A DNA stretch of 64,000 nucleotides, from positions 3,286,001-3,350,000 of the forward strand of contig OY970326.1 of the NCBI GenBank assembly GCA_963717155.1, given 5' to 3'. A model generated the notes under the pieces. It saw only the letters and a list, made by a program, of their open reading frames with translations, was not told the origin of the DNA and made no database searches. Positions 51,581-60,371 of this stretch are shown piece by piece. The position numbers and the translations under genes were made by a program. How positions within the stretch are numbered: the stretch's first letter is position 1; every line of letters begins with the position of its first letter. This DNA comes from G963717155 sp963717155. GTDB lineage: Bacteria > Actinomycetota > Thermoleophilia > Gaiellales > JALYLC01.

Positions 51581-52060
51581 TCAGGCGCCCTTGTTGGCCA
51601 GGATGTCGTATTTGAAGTGGATCGCGGCGTCCGCCGACCCGTCGGGCTTCTGCGGCACGTACTCGAGGTCGACCTTGGCGAACACCAGGTTCACGACTTC
51701 GGAGTGGGAGCCCTTGTCACTGTCGCCCTGTGTCACGCTGGTGACGATCACGTCGCTCATCTTGACGATGAGGAACTCGAGCTGGCCCTTACCGGCCTTC
51801 CGGTGCGTGATCGTGGCTTCCTTCAGGTGCACCCCGGTTGCGCACGACTGCATCAGCACCGGGGACGCCTTGTCGATGTAGTGCGTGAACGAGAGGTCGT
51901 GGAAGCTCGCCTTGCCCGCGCCGCCTCCGCCTGCCCCCTTGATCGCAGCGGCGTTCGACACGCCCCACGACCAGCTCAGCACCTCGATCTCGTCCTTGTG
52001 CTTGTCGTCCAGCGACTCGCCCTTGATGTCGCCGATCTTCGCGAAAATGTCAGATGCCAT
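51581..52060 (-). CDS. hcp: Hcp-family (type VI tube-like) protein
   Basis: A 159-residue Hcp-family protein: MASDIFAKIGDIKGES start, EVLSWSWGVSN near residue 30, FTHYIDKASPVLMQSCATG near 60, ITHRKAGKGQLEFLIVKMSDVIVTSV, and VDLEYVPQKPDG at the end. Hcp forms stacked hexameric rings in type VI secretion. A GGAGGAGG ribosome site before the ATG at 52060 decides the start. No other type VI genes (sheath, VgrG, ClpV) are in the window, so this is an orphan copy; actinobacterial Hcp-like proteins have unclear roles. Confidence 0.87.
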   Translation of the reverse strand: MASDIFAKIGDIKGESLDDKHKDEIEVLSWSWGVSNAAAIKGAGGGGAGKASFHDLSFTHYIDKASPVLMQSCATGVHLKEATITHRKAGKGQLEFLIVKMSDVIVTSVTQGDSDKGSHSEVVNLVFAKVDLEYVPQKPDGSADAAIHFKYDILANKGA

Positions 52061-52136
52061 GACGAACCTCCTCCGGCGGGCCGGCAACGGGTCGAGCCTA
52101 CCAGGCGGCTGGAAGCGGTCGCCGACGAACCGGTGC

Positions 52137-52142
52137 TAGATT
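52137..52142 (+). promoter_or_regulatory. Leaderless-type -10 element (TAGATT)
   Basis: TAGATT ends eight bases before the GTG at 52151, with no ribosome site between. It is followed by CCGACACGGTGTCGG, a palindrome that covers the start codon. Confidence 0.45.
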
Positions 52143-52150
52143 CCGACACG

Positions 52151-53515
52151 GTGTCGGCCCGATCAACCGACAGGGTGCGCGGACCGGGCGTCGCGGTTGG
52201 CGATCAGGTGACGACGTTCGCCGACGGCCTGCACTGGAATGACGTGCCGCCCGCGGTTCAGCGCCACGTCGCGCTCCTGCTGCTCGACTGCGCTGCGGTC
52301 ATCGAGGCCGGCCGGACGGCGCCTGCCGCGCTGATCGCCGCCGACCACGCATCCGAGGCATATGGCGGTGACGCCGCGACCGCCCTCCTCGACGGTCGCC
52401 GGCTCTCCGTTCCCGGCGCGGCCTGGGCGAACGGCGTGCTCGCGAACGTGCTCGACTACGACGACGGACACCGCATCACCAAGGGCCACCCCGGCGCCAT
52501 GGTCATCCCCGCCGCGCTGGCCGTCGCCGAGAGCCGGGGCGCGTCCGCCGAGGAGTTCCTCGAGGCCGTGCTCGTCGGCTACGAGGTCGCCGTGCGCGCG
52601 GGCATCCTCCTGCACGAGCGCGAGGCCCAGTACCACGCCTCGGCGGCCTGGGGGTCGCTCGGCGTCGCGGTGGCCGCGGGCCGGCTGCTCGGTCTCGACC
52701 CGCAGCGGCTCGGACATGCCGTCGGCATCGCCGAGTACCACGCGCCGATCGCGCTCATGCCACGCGCCGTCGCGGACCCCGCGATGACGAAGGACACGTG
52801 TGGCTGGGGCGGCATGCTCGGCACGAGCGCGGCATTGCTCGCAGACCGTGGATTCACCGGCCTCGAGAGCGAGTTCATGCTCACGACGGGCGACCTCGCG
52901 CTCGGCGAGCGCTGGGAGGTGCTCGAGATCTACCTCAAGCCCTATCCGTGCTGTCGCTGGTCGCAACCGGGTATCGACGCGGCGCTCCGCCTGCGCCCCG
53001 ACCCGACCCGTATCGAGTCGGTCGTCGTCCGCACGTTCGCCGAAGCCGACCTGCTCTCGCGTCGCCGCCCGACGAGCACGGAGGAGATGCAGTACAGCCT
53101 CGTGTGGCCGATCGCAACGGCACTCGCGCGCGGATGCTTCGGCGTGGACGAGGTGCTCGGAGGCTTCGACGACCCGCTCGTCGCGAAGATCGCGGCACGG
53201 ATCCGCGTGGAGGTCGACGCGGAACTGACGCGCGCGTTCCCGGCGCGGCGCCTCGCCGAGCTCGAGGTCGTGTCGAGCGACGGAACGACGGTGCGCTCCG
53301 GAGCGATCGAGGCGGAGGGAGAGCCCCACACGGCCGGCTGGGAGGACGTGGTGGCGGGCAAGGTGCTGCGGTTCCTCGACCAGGAGGTCGCGCTTCCGCT
53401 CGCGCTGCGGCCGGAACCGCCGGCCACGACCGTCTCGGGGTGCTCGCGGGACGAGCTCGTGCGGCTGCTTGCCTTCGGCCTCGGAACCGGAGCGCAGGCA
53501 GACGCACGTCCGTGA
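52151..53515 (+). CDS. MmgE/PrpD-family protein
   Basis: A 454-residue protein of the MmgE/PrpD family (2-methylcitrate dehydratase, cis-aconitate decarboxylase, iminodisuccinate epimerase). Landmarks: LLDCAAVIEAGR near residue 40, NGVLANVLDYDDGH near 97, GHPGAMVIPAALAVAE, AAGRLLGLDPQRLGHAVGIA, and YLKPYPCCRWSQPGIDAAL near 275. Length is normal. GTG at 52151 follows a TAGATT element by eight bases. The actual substrate in this family cannot be told from sequence; no prpB/prpC genes adjoin it. Confidence 0.87.
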   Translation: MSARSTDRVRGPGVAVGDQVTTFADGLHWNDVPPAVQRHVALLLLDCAAVIEAGRTAPAALIAADHASEAYGGDAATALLDGRRLSVPGAAWANGVLANVLDYDDGHRITKGHPGAMVIPAALAVAESRGASAEEFLEAVLVGYEVAVRAGILLHEREAQYHASAAWGSLGVAVAAGRLLGLDPQRLGHAVGIAEYHAPIALMPRAVADPAMTKDTCGWGGMLGTSAALLADRGFTGLESEFMLTTGDLALGERWEVLEIYLKPYPCCRWSQPGIDAALRLRPDPTRIESVVVRTFAEADLLSRRRPTSTEEMQYSLVWPIATALARGCFGVDEVLGGFDDPLVAKIAARIRVEVDAELTRAFPARRLAELEVVSSDGTTVRSGAIEAEGEPHTAGWEDVVAGKVLRFLDQEVALPLALRPEPPATTVSGCSRDELVRLLAFGLGTGAQADARP

Positions 53516-53549
53516 CCAGCGAGCGCGAAGGCGTACGATCGCAATGACC

Positions 53550-54371
53550 ATGCCTGCGCGAGCGATCATGACCAGCTCTGCGGCCGAGTTCTCGGGTGCA
53601 CTCCCGGCTTTCTACGACCGGCATCTCGGGCCTGTTCTCTTCGAGCCGTACGCCGCGGATCTCGTCTCGCGGTTGCCAGAGGGCGACGGTCTTCGAGTCC
53701 TCGAGATCGCGTGCGGAACGGGGATCCTGACCAGGCGCCTGCGAGAGGCGCTCCCCGACTCTGCGAGCGTCGTGGCTACCGACCTCAACGAGCCGATGGT
53801 CGCGTACGCGCGAGACGTAGTACCTGCTCCCGGCATCGTCTGGCAACAGGCCGATGCCCAGGCACTCGCGTTCCCCGACGGCTCGTTCGATGTCGCGATA
53901 TGCCAGTTCGGCTTGATGTTCCTGCCTGACAAGGCGCAAGGGTTCCGGGAAGCGCGCCGGGTCCTGAGAGCCGGTGGAGTACTGCTCGCAAACGTCTGGC
54001 AGTCGCTCGAGGCCAATCCGGAGGCCGGCGCCATCCACGCGACACTCGCGATGCTCTTTCCGGCCGATCCGCCGCGCTTCCTGGAAACCCCGTATGGCTA
54101 CCACGACATCGCCCGGATCCGGGCAGACATGGCAGAGGGGGACTGGAACGACGTGCTGATCGACGACGTCTGCCTACAGGGCCTCGGCCCGTGCGCTGCC
54201 GACTTTGCCGCCGGTTTCGCCCGGGGCTCGCCGCTCGCGCACGAGCTTGCAGCACGCGACGCCGACGTCGATGCGATCACGCACGCACTCACCGACGCTC
54301 TGATACCCCTCGGAGGCGACCAGCCGTTCAGGCCGGCTCTTGCCGCGACGGTGATCACCGCGGTGCGCTGA
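53550..54371 (+). CDS. Class I SAM-dependent methyltransferase
   Basis: A 273-residue methyltransferase of the UbiE/Methyltransf_11 type. Motif I is VLEIACGTGILTRRL, the acidic strand VVATDLNEPMV, motif II QADAQALAFPDGSFD, motif IV ICQFGLMFLPD and motif VI LRAGGVLLANVW. TACGAT at 53534-53539 could be its -10; ATGs at 53544, 53550 and 53568 are all possible starts. It lies between the PrpD-like and urease-like genes on the same strand. A small-molecule O-, N- or C-methyl acceptor is likely but unknown. Confidence 0.85.
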   Translation: MPARAIMTSSAAEFSGALPAFYDRHLGPVLFEPYAADLVSRLPEGDGLRVLEIACGTGILTRRLREALPDSASVVATDLNEPMVAYARDVVPAPGIVWQQADAQALAFPDGSFDVAICQFGLMFLPDKAQGFREARRVLRAGGVLLANVWQSLEANPEAGAIHATLAMLFPADPPRFLETPYGYHDIARIRADMAEGDWNDVLIDDVCLQGLGPCAADFAAGFARGSPLAHELAARDADVDAITHALTDALIPLGGDQPFRPALAATVITAVR

Positions 54372-54381
54372 ACGGTCGATC

Positions 54382-55047
54382 GTGCGACTGCTGCCTCGCG
54401 AACAGAACAGGCTCCAGGTCTTCCTCGCGGCCGAGCTGGCCCGCCGCCGCCGGGCGCGCGGGCTGCTGCTCGGCCAGGCCGAGGCCGTTGCGCTGATCTC
54501 CGACGACGTGATGGAGGCCGCACGGGACGGGCTCGGATACGAGGCCGTCGAGCAACACGGGTACGAGATCCTCGAGCCGAGCGACGTCCTCGAGGACGTG
54601 CCGCAGCTGGTGGGACGAATCGAGCTCGAGGCGCTGTTCGCGGATGGCTATCGCCTGATCGTGCTGCAGAACCCGATCGCCGCCCACGCTCCGCCGGCGC
54701 TCGATGCGGAGAGCCCCCAGCCGGAATGGCTGGAGGGCGGCGTGCCGCTGACGATCTCGAACGAGGGAGACGTGCCGGTGGCTCTCACCTCGCACTTCCA
54801 CGTGTTCGAGGCGAACCGTCGGCTCCGCTTCGACAGGCGCTCGGCATGGGGTATGCGCCCCGCGGTCGCCGCCGGCGTGAAGGTCGTGCTCGAGCCGGGC
54901 GAGACACGCGAGATCAGGCTGCTCCCGTTCCGCGGAAACCGGGTCGTGCGCGGGCACGGCGGCCTCGTCGACGGTCCGCTCGACGCGCCGGGAGCGCTGG
55001 ACGCCGCGCTCACCCTCGCCCGAGAACGAGGCTACCGCGGTGCCTGA
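54382..55047 (+). CDS. ureAB: Urease gamma-beta fusion-like subunit
   Basis: A 221-residue fusion of urease gamma and beta subunits. The gamma part (MRLLPREQNRLQVFLAAELA; GLLLGQAEAVALISDDVMEAA; DVPQLVGRIELEALFADG) is followed from about residue 118 by the beta part (VPLTISNEGDVPVALTSHFH; FEANRRLRFDRRSAWGMR; LEPGETREIRLLPFRG). Such fusions are known in several bacteria. It overlaps the alpha subunit by eight bases. Divergence from canonical sequences in both halves suggests a paralogous urease-like enzyme. No ureDEFG genes are seen. Confidence 0.87.
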   Translation: MRLLPREQNRLQVFLAAELARRRRARGLLLGQAEAVALISDDVMEAARDGLGYEAVEQHGYEILEPSDVLEDVPQLVGRIELEALFADGYRLIVLQNPIAAHAPPALDAESPQPEWLEGGVPLTISNEGDVPVALTSHFHVFEANRRLRFDRRSAWGMRPAVAAGVKVVLEPGETREIRLLPFRGNRVVRGHGGLVDGPLDAPGALDAALTLARERGYRGA

Positions 55048-56668
55048 GCCCATCCCCGTGCGGCTGGGCGACAGCGGTCTCCGGATCCAGCCAGAGCGCG
55101 ACGAGGTCACCGGCCCGGACGAGATCATCCCCGGCTGGGGCAACACGATGCGAGATGGACTGGGCCTGCGCGCGGAGCGGGGCGGCGTCGAGATCGCCAT
55201 CGTGGGCGGGCTGCTCCTCGACCCGGTGCTCGGCGTGCGCTCGACCTCGATCGGCATCCGCGACGGCCGGATCGTCGCGCTCGGCCGAGCCGGGAACCCG
55301 GACACGATGGACGGGATCAAGGTCGTGCTCGACACCGGCACCGCCGTGTTCGACGCGCGCGGGCTGATCGTGACGCCCGGCGGAGTCGACAGTCACGTGC
55401 ACCTCCTCTCGCCGCAGGTGTGCGACGCGGCACTGGCCGGAGGATTGACGACGCTGGTCACGCAGGACTGGGGCCCGGTGTGGAACCTCGGCACGAACCC
55501 GCCCGAGGCGACGGTCGCGATGTGGGCGGCGTTCGACGCGATCCCGTTGAACGTGGCGATGCTGATGCGCGCCTCGTCGTCCCGCCCGGGCCCGATCGAG
55601 CACGGGCTCCTCCACGGCGGCGCCGGGCTCAAGATCCACGAGGACGTCGGCGCCGGGCCGGAGCAGATCCGCTGTGCGCTCGACGTCGCCGATCGGTTCG
55701 ACGTGCAGCTCGCGATTCACACGGATGGCCTCAACGAGGCGCTCGATGTGGAGGACACCTACGCCGCCTTCGGAGGCCGCACGGTGCACGCCTTCCACAT
55801 CGAGGGTGTCGGCGGCGGTCATGCGCCTAACCTCCTCGAGCTTGCCGGCCGCGATCGTGTGCTGACGTCCTCGACCACGCCGACCGTACCGTTCGGGATC
55901 GGCACCGAGGCCGAGCATCTGGCGATGGTGCCTGCGGTGCACGTGCTCGAACCAGGGCGGCGCGCCGGCGATGCCGAGATCCTTCGACATCGCGTACGCG
56001 CGTGGACGATGGCCGCCGAGTCCGTCCTGCACGATCTCGGCGTCATCCACATGCTCAGCTCCGACTCGCAGGGAATGGGCCGGATCGGCGAGGTGGTCAG
56101 GCGCGCGTTCCAGTGCGCCGACGCGATGCGGTCTCAGATCGGGCCGGAGCCAGGCCGGGCGGACAACGAGCGCGTGCTTCGCTACCTCGCGAAGGTGACC
56201 ATCAACCCGGCGATCGCGCACGGCCTCGCGTCACACATCGGCTCGCTCGAGGTCGGCAAGCTGGCCGATGCCGTGCTGTGGGCGCCGGAGCTGTTCGCCG
56301 TCCGACCCGAGCTCGTCCTGAAGGCGGGAATTCCGGCCTGGGGCGCATCCGGCGAGGGCAACGGCGCGACCTCAACCGGGGAGCCTGTGCTCGTCCAGCG
56401 CCAGTTCGGCGCCCTCGGCGCGGCGCCCGCACGGATATCGCTGGCCTTCCTCGCACGCGCGGCGATGGACGCCGACCTCCCGACCGCTCGCCCGCGCGCA
56501 GCCGTCGCGCGTTGCCGGGAGCTCTCGGCGGCGGACATGCTCCGGAACACCCGCACGGGCACGGTCACGGTCGACGCCGCGCTCCGCGAGGTGAGGCTCG
56601 ACGGCGAACCCGTTCGCGCACGACCCGTGGAACGCCTCGCCTTCTCGGGGTCGTACCTGATCGGTTGA
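55040..56668 (+). CDS. ureC: Urease alpha-like subunit
   Basis: A 542-residue amidohydrolase of the urease alpha family (usual length about 567). Nickel and active-site residues are present: His119 and His121 (DSHVHLL), Lys198 for carbamylation with His200 (GLKIHED), His227 (AIHTDGLNE), His253 (HAFHIEGVGGGHAP) and Asp342 (SSDSQGMGR). The flap histidine equivalent is kept at His301, but the preceding flap cysteine is Val300. The enzyme should be able to bind nickel, yet no accessory genes are nearby. Substrate may be urea or a related amide. Confidence 0.87.
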   Translation: MPEPIPVRLGDSGLRIQPERDEVTGPDEIIPGWGNTMRDGLGLRAERGGVEIAIVGGLLLDPVLGVRSTSIGIRDGRIVALGRAGNPDTMDGIKVVLDTGTAVFDARGLIVTPGGVDSHVHLLSPQVCDAALAGGLTTLVTQDWGPVWNLGTNPPEATVAMWAAFDAIPLNVAMLMRASSSRPGPIEHGLLHGGAGLKIHEDVGAGPEQIRCALDVADRFDVQLAIHTDGLNEALDVEDTYAAFGGRTVHAFHIEGVGGGHAPNLLELAGRDRVLTSSTTPTVPFGIGTEAEHLAMVPAVHVLEPGRRAGDAEILRHRVRAWTMAAESVLHDLGVIHMLSSDSQGMGRIGEVVRRAFQCADAMRSQIGPEPGRADNERVLRYLAKVTINPAIAHGLASHIGSLEVGKLADAVLWAPELFAVRPELVLKAGIPAWGASGEGNGATSTGEPVLVQRQFGALGAAPARISLAFLARAAMDADLPTARPRAAVARCRELSAADMLRNTRTGTVTVDAALREVRLDGEPVRARPVERLAFSGSYLIG

Positions 56669-56745
56669 CGCCTGTGCTCCTATGGTGCCGGGCCGCCGAT
56701 TGCTGCAACACTCTCTCAACTACCCACCTCTCAGGAGCCCAGCAC

Positions 56746-57399
56746 GTGTTGCTTCACCTCGGATCCAACGTACGTTGCACCGACGGAGCCTTCGGCGAGC
56801 TCGCCGACCTCGTCATCCTCCCGAACGAGAGGCGCGTCTCGCATCTTGTCGTCGTCCCGACCCATGAGGAGAACGAGCCGCGACTGGTGCCGGTCAGCCT
56901 CGTCGAGACGGGACCGGCGAGTGCCGACGACGGGATCAGCCTCAGCTGTTCGATCGCGGACATGGGCGCCCTCCCGGGAGTCCACGAGTTCGGCTACGTT
57001 CGCCTCGATCAGGAGCTCCCGGTCGACGGCGACGAGTGGGAGGTCGGCATCGAGGACGTGCTCACCGTTCCGACGCCGGGCTACGGAGGGTGGCAGATGG
57101 GGCCGCTCGAAGACGAGGGCGGTCTATCCGTCAGCTACGACCGCATCCCGAAAGGGGAGGTCGAGGTTCGGGGCGCGACCGAGGTGACCGCGTCCGATGG
57201 CGCCTTCGTCGGACGCCTCGACGGCGTTGCGGTCGAGGCCGATGGGTCGATCACGAGCCTGATTCTCGAGCGAGGGCATCTGTGGGGCCGGCGACGGGTC
57301 GAGATCCCGGCGAGCGCCGTCGCGTACTTCGAGACGGACGGCGTGACATTGACGCTGTCGAAGTCCGAGGTCAAGAAGGTACTACCCGCTCACGGCTGA
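56746..57399 (+). CDS. PRC-barrel domain protein (two barrels)
   Basis: A 217-residue protein with two PRC-barrel-like units: residues 3-70 (LHLGSNVRCTDGAFGELADL; NERRVSHLVVVPTHEENEP; LVPVSLVE) and 140-215 (GATEVTASDGAFVGRLDGVA; ITSLILERGHLWGRRRVEIP; VTLTLSKSEVK). PRC barrels bind RNA-processing factors or photosynthetic reaction centres; stand-alone double-barrel proteins are common in soil actinobacteria. GTG at 56746 follows AGGAG by eight bases. A link to the urease-like genes is unproven; it has its own ribosome site 78 bases after them. Confidence 0.8.
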   Translation: MLLHLGSNVRCTDGAFGELADLVILPNERRVSHLVVVPTHEENEPRLVPVSLVETGPASADDGISLSCSIADMGALPGVHEFGYVRLDQELPVDGDEWEVGIEDVLTVPTPGYGGWQMGPLEDEGGLSVSYDRIPKGEVEVRGATEVTASDGAFVGRLDGVAVEADGSITSLILERGHLWGRRRVEIPASAVAYFETDGVTLTLSKSEVKKVLPAHG

Positions 57400-57488
57400 G
57401 CGATCGCGGACATGTGACATACGCGCTTTTCGTGACGTCTCCCTGATCGCGCCAGGCACTCTCGACACCCTCTGCTAGACATCGGCAC

Positions 57489-58943
57489 GTGCCAGGTCGC
57501 CGCGTCCGTGTGCTCGGCGTGGCGGTCGTGTTGGTGCTCGCGCTCGCCGGCGCGGCGTTGGTCGTCCGCCACGTTCGCGCAGTCAAGCACCCCGACGAGG
57601 GCGTCGGGACGATCGTCTCTACGCCCAGCACGGCCCAGCAGGCGGGGTCCGGGACGGCCGCGTCTCCGCCGCCCGAGAAGCGCGTCTCGCTCACGGTGCG
57701 AGACCGACTCACCCGCCGGCCGATTCCGCATGCCCGGGTGACGATCGCCGGAGCGACCCGCCGCGCCGACGGCCACGGCGTCGTCGTGCTGCATCGTCCG
57801 AAGCGGTCGCGCTACCGCGTGACGGTGCGGGCACCCGGCTACACGATCCTGCGAGACAGCGTGACGTTCCGACGCGACCGGCCCTTCGCGAGCGTGAACC
57901 TGTGGAAGGCGGCCTGGTCATGGCCCGTCTACGGCGCAACGGTCGAACGCAGCTACGCGCCGGATGGCATCGCCTTGCGCCCCCCGCTCCGCACCGTCTG
58001 GAGCCTGCCCCTCCGGAAGCTGCTCGAGTTCCCACCAGTTACGAGCAACGGCATCGGCTACGTCAGCGACGCGGACGGAACGCTCACCGCGTTCCGCACG
58101 CAGAATGGAGCCTGGGTCTGGCGTCGCCATCTGCACGAGGACATGTCCGCCTCGCCGGCGCTCTGGCGTGGTCGCCTCTTCCTCGCGTCGCTCGCGGGGC
58201 AGCTACGGGCGTTCCGCGCAGACAACGGACGGCTCCTCTGGCAGCGGGCGCTCGGTTCGTCCAGCGAGACTCCACCGCTCATCGTCGGCGGTCTGGTGAT
58301 CGTCGGCACGTGGGACGGGCACGTGTTCGCGTTCAACGCTCGCACCGGACGCGCCGCATGGCGCGTCCGCCTGCACGGCAAGGTCACCGCCGGCGTCGCT
58401 CGCGCCGGGAGCTCGCTCGTCGTCGGCGACTACAGCGGGTGGTTCTACGCGCTCGGCATCCGCAGCGGACGCGTGCTCTGGCGATCACGGGTCGGTGGTC
58501 AGCTCTACTCGACGCCGTCCGTCGCCAACGGGCGCATCTTCGTGACGAGCTCGACCGACAAGGCGCTCGTCGCCCTTTCCGCAAGCAGTGGCCGGCAGCT
58601 CTGGAAGCAGCGCCTGGACGGTTGGGCGTATCCGGGTGCGGCAACCGCCGACGGTCTCGTCGTCACCGGCTCCTATGGTGGGCGGCTCCGTGCCTTCAGG
58701 GCGGGAGACGGCAAGCCGGTCTGGAGCGTCCCGCTCGGTGGGCGGATCTACGGCTCCCCGCAGATCGTCGACGGCGTCGTCTGGGCGTCCACGTTCACAA
58801 GCCGCACCGACGCACGCGATCTCCGTACCGGGAGGCTGCTACAGCGGTTCAGACAAGGCCGCTACGTGCCGGTGTCGGGCGACGCGCACACGCTGCTCCT
58901 GCTCGGGTACTCGCACATCTGGGGGCTGCGCCCCAGGCGCTAG
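57489..58943 (+). CDS. Membrane-anchored PQQ-like beta-propeller protein
   Basis: A 484-residue protein with one amino-terminal helix (VLGVAVVLVLALAGAALVV), a Pro/Ser linker, a carboxypeptidase-regulatory-like beta domain (KRVSLTVRDRLTRRPIPHAR, residues 64-140), and a PQQ-type propeller of about seven blades (DGTLTAFRTQNGAWVW, GQLRAFRADNGRLLWQRAL, GHVFAFNARTGRAAWRVRL). This resembles BamB/outer-surface scaffold propellers, not enzymatic PQQ dehydrogenases, whose metal and PQQ motifs are absent. The start is GTG 57489, with a TAGACA element seven bases upstream. Confidence 0.82.
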   Translation: MPGRRVRVLGVAVVLVLALAGAALVVRHVRAVKHPDEGVGTIVSTPSTAQQAGSGTAASPPPEKRVSLTVRDRLTRRPIPHARVTIAGATRRADGHGVVVLHRPKRSRYRVTVRAPGYTILRDSVTFRRDRPFASVNLWKAAWSWPVYGATVERSYAPDGIALRPPLRTVWSLPLRKLLEFPPVTSNGIGYVSDADGTLTAFRTQNGAWVWRRHLHEDMSASPALWRGRLFLASLAGQLRAFRADNGRLLWQRALGSSSETPPLIVGGLVIVGTWDGHVFAFNARTGRAAWRVRLHGKVTAGVARAGSSLVVGDYSGWFYALGIRSGRVLWRSRVGGQLYSTPSVANGRIFVTSSTDKALVALSASSGRQLWKQRLDGWAYPGAATADGLVVTGSYGGRLRAFRAGDGKPVWSVPLGGRIYGSPQIVDGVVWASTFTSRTDARDLRTGRLLQRFRQGRYVPVSGDAHTLLLLGYSHIWGLRPRR

Positions 58944-59040
58944 TCGTACCGGAGGCGCCGCCGAGATCCTCGCGTGGACGCCGAAATCGCCTCCGCGCTG
59001 CTGCTCGAGCCGATCGGTCTCGATGCTACTGGTTGACCGA

Positions 59041-60048
59041 TCAAGCCGACGAACAAACGAGCGGCGCGACCCGCTCCACCAGCAGCCGCACTCCCGCGCG
59101 CTCGTCGAGCCCGTGAGGCGGCCCGAACTCCACGCGCCGCGCGCCCGCATCGAGCACGTCGCGCGCCTGAGCCGCGACCTCCTCTGGCGTCCCGGCAAAC
59201 GAGAACCGGTCGACGATCGCATCGGGGATCAGCGCCGCTGCTTCGGCGTCGTGCCCCTCGGCCGACAGCTCACCGAGGCGGGCGATCAGATCGGGGTCGA
59301 CGCCTGCCGACGGGTCGAGCCGCGCGACGACCGGGAGGTACAGAAGCAGCTTGTGCCGGGCCAGCGCCCGCGCCTGCCCTCCGTCCTCGTCGACCACCGA
59401 GACGGCCCCGAGCACGATGCCGACGTCGTCCGCACTACGACGAGCGCGCGCCGCTCCGACGGCGAGCCGCTCGCGCGCGACGGCCACCATCGCGGGGTTC
59501 GCGGAGCCTCCGACCTTGAGCTCGTCCGCGAGCTCTCCTGCGAGCGCGACCAGGCCCGGCCGCCAGGCGCCGATCAGCAACGGCACGGCCGGGCGCACCA
59601 GCTCGTAGTGCAGCTCGCGGCCTGGCGGCAACGAGAAGCGCTCACCGGCGAATCCCTCGCGATCGCGGGCCAGCAGGCGGCGGACGACCTCCCACGCCTC
59701 GCGCACCGCGACCACCGGCCGGGTCTGTGCAACACCAAGCTCGTCGAGCCAGGCACCCCGCACGAGGCCCAGGTAGGCGCGCCCGTGCGACGCGGCGTCG
59801 AGGGCTGCGATCTGGCCCGCGATCTCGACCGGATGCACGGTGAAGGGGTTCATGCCGACCGGCCCGAGGCGGACCCGGCTCGTCGCCGCGGCGATCTCGA
59901 GCAGCGCCGGCAGCGGCGGCTGGAACCACAGGTCGTTGAAGACGCAGACCGTCGCGAAGCCCGCCGCCTCGGCGGCAGCCGCCAGCGGCCCGTAGTCGCC
60001 GAGCGGCTTGTCGCTCTGTACCCCGAGGCCGAGCTCCCGGTCGCTCAC
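59041..60048 (-). CDS. LLM-class F420/FMN-dependent oxidoreductase
   Basis: A 335-residue luciferase-like monooxygenase-family protein. Family landmarks: AAAAEAAGFATVCVFNDLWF near residue 25, SRVRLGPVGMNPFTVHPVEIAG, ALDAASHGRAYLGLVRGAW and PLLIGAWRPGLVALAGELAD, with the end FAGTPEEVAAQARDVLDAGARRVEFGPP. Such enzymes use F420 (common in actinobacteria) or FMN. It overlaps the TIGR04076-type gene by four bases and is the last gene of the XRE-cupin operon. Confidence 0.87.
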   Translation of the reverse strand: MSDRELGLGVQSDKPLGDYGPLAAAAEAAGFATVCVFNDLWFQPPLPALLEIAAATSRVRLGPVGMNPFTVHPVEIAGQIAALDAASHGRAYLGLVRGAWLDELGVAQTRPVVAVREAWEVVRRLLARDREGFAGERFSLPPGRELHYELVRPAVPLLIGAWRPGLVALAGELADELKVGGSANPAMVAVARERLAVGAARARRSADDVGIVLGAVSVVDEDGGQARALARHKLLLYLPVVARLDPSAGVDPDLIARLGELSAEGHDAEAAALIPDAIVDRFSFAGTPEEVAAQARDVLDAGARRVEFGPPHGLDERAGVRLLVERVAPLVCSSA

Positions 60049-60371
60049 GTGAGGTCGTGCGTCACGAGCGATCGGCGCCCGATGCGCTCGATGCGCATGA
60101 CCAGCCGCTCCTCGGGGTCGGGGCAGCAGACGAACGAGTCCTGCTCGAGCCAGTCACCCGCGGCGAGGTCGCGCTGCTTCGCCGGGAGCAGCGGGAGCAC
60201 GGCCTGGAGCGCGTACAGGCAGAAGTGCTTTCCCTCCGGAATGCGGAGGCGGCTCGACTCGGTGAGCTCGAAGTAGTCGCCCACGCTGAGGCCGCACACC
60301 GAGCGGCCCTCGATGCGCTCGACGGTCACGCGCAGGTCGTACAGCTCGAAGCGCTCGTCGTCTGCCGTCAT
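60045..60371 (-). CDS. TIGR04076-family protein
   Basis: A 108-residue protein: ELYDLRVTVERIEGRSVCGL, SVGDYFELTESSRLRIPEGK, FCLYALQAVLPLLPAKQRDL, and VCCPDPEERLVMRIERIG. The conserved Cys residues and RIPEGKHFCLYAL pattern fit the TIGR04076 group, which has no assigned function. It overlaps both neighbours by four bases (ATGA and GTGA types), so it is tightly embedded in the operon with RidA and the LLM enzyme. Confidence 0.75.
   Translation of the reverse strand: MTADDERFELYDLRVTVERIEGRSVCGLSVGDYFELTESSRLRIPEGKHFCLYALQAVLPLLPAKQRDLAAGDWLEQDSFVCCPDPEERLVMRIERIGRRSLVTHDLT

Noticed and set aside
51581..52060. Evidence for a type VI secretion system
   Set aside because: Only Hcp is present; sheath, baseplate, VgrG and ClpV genes are absent from the window.
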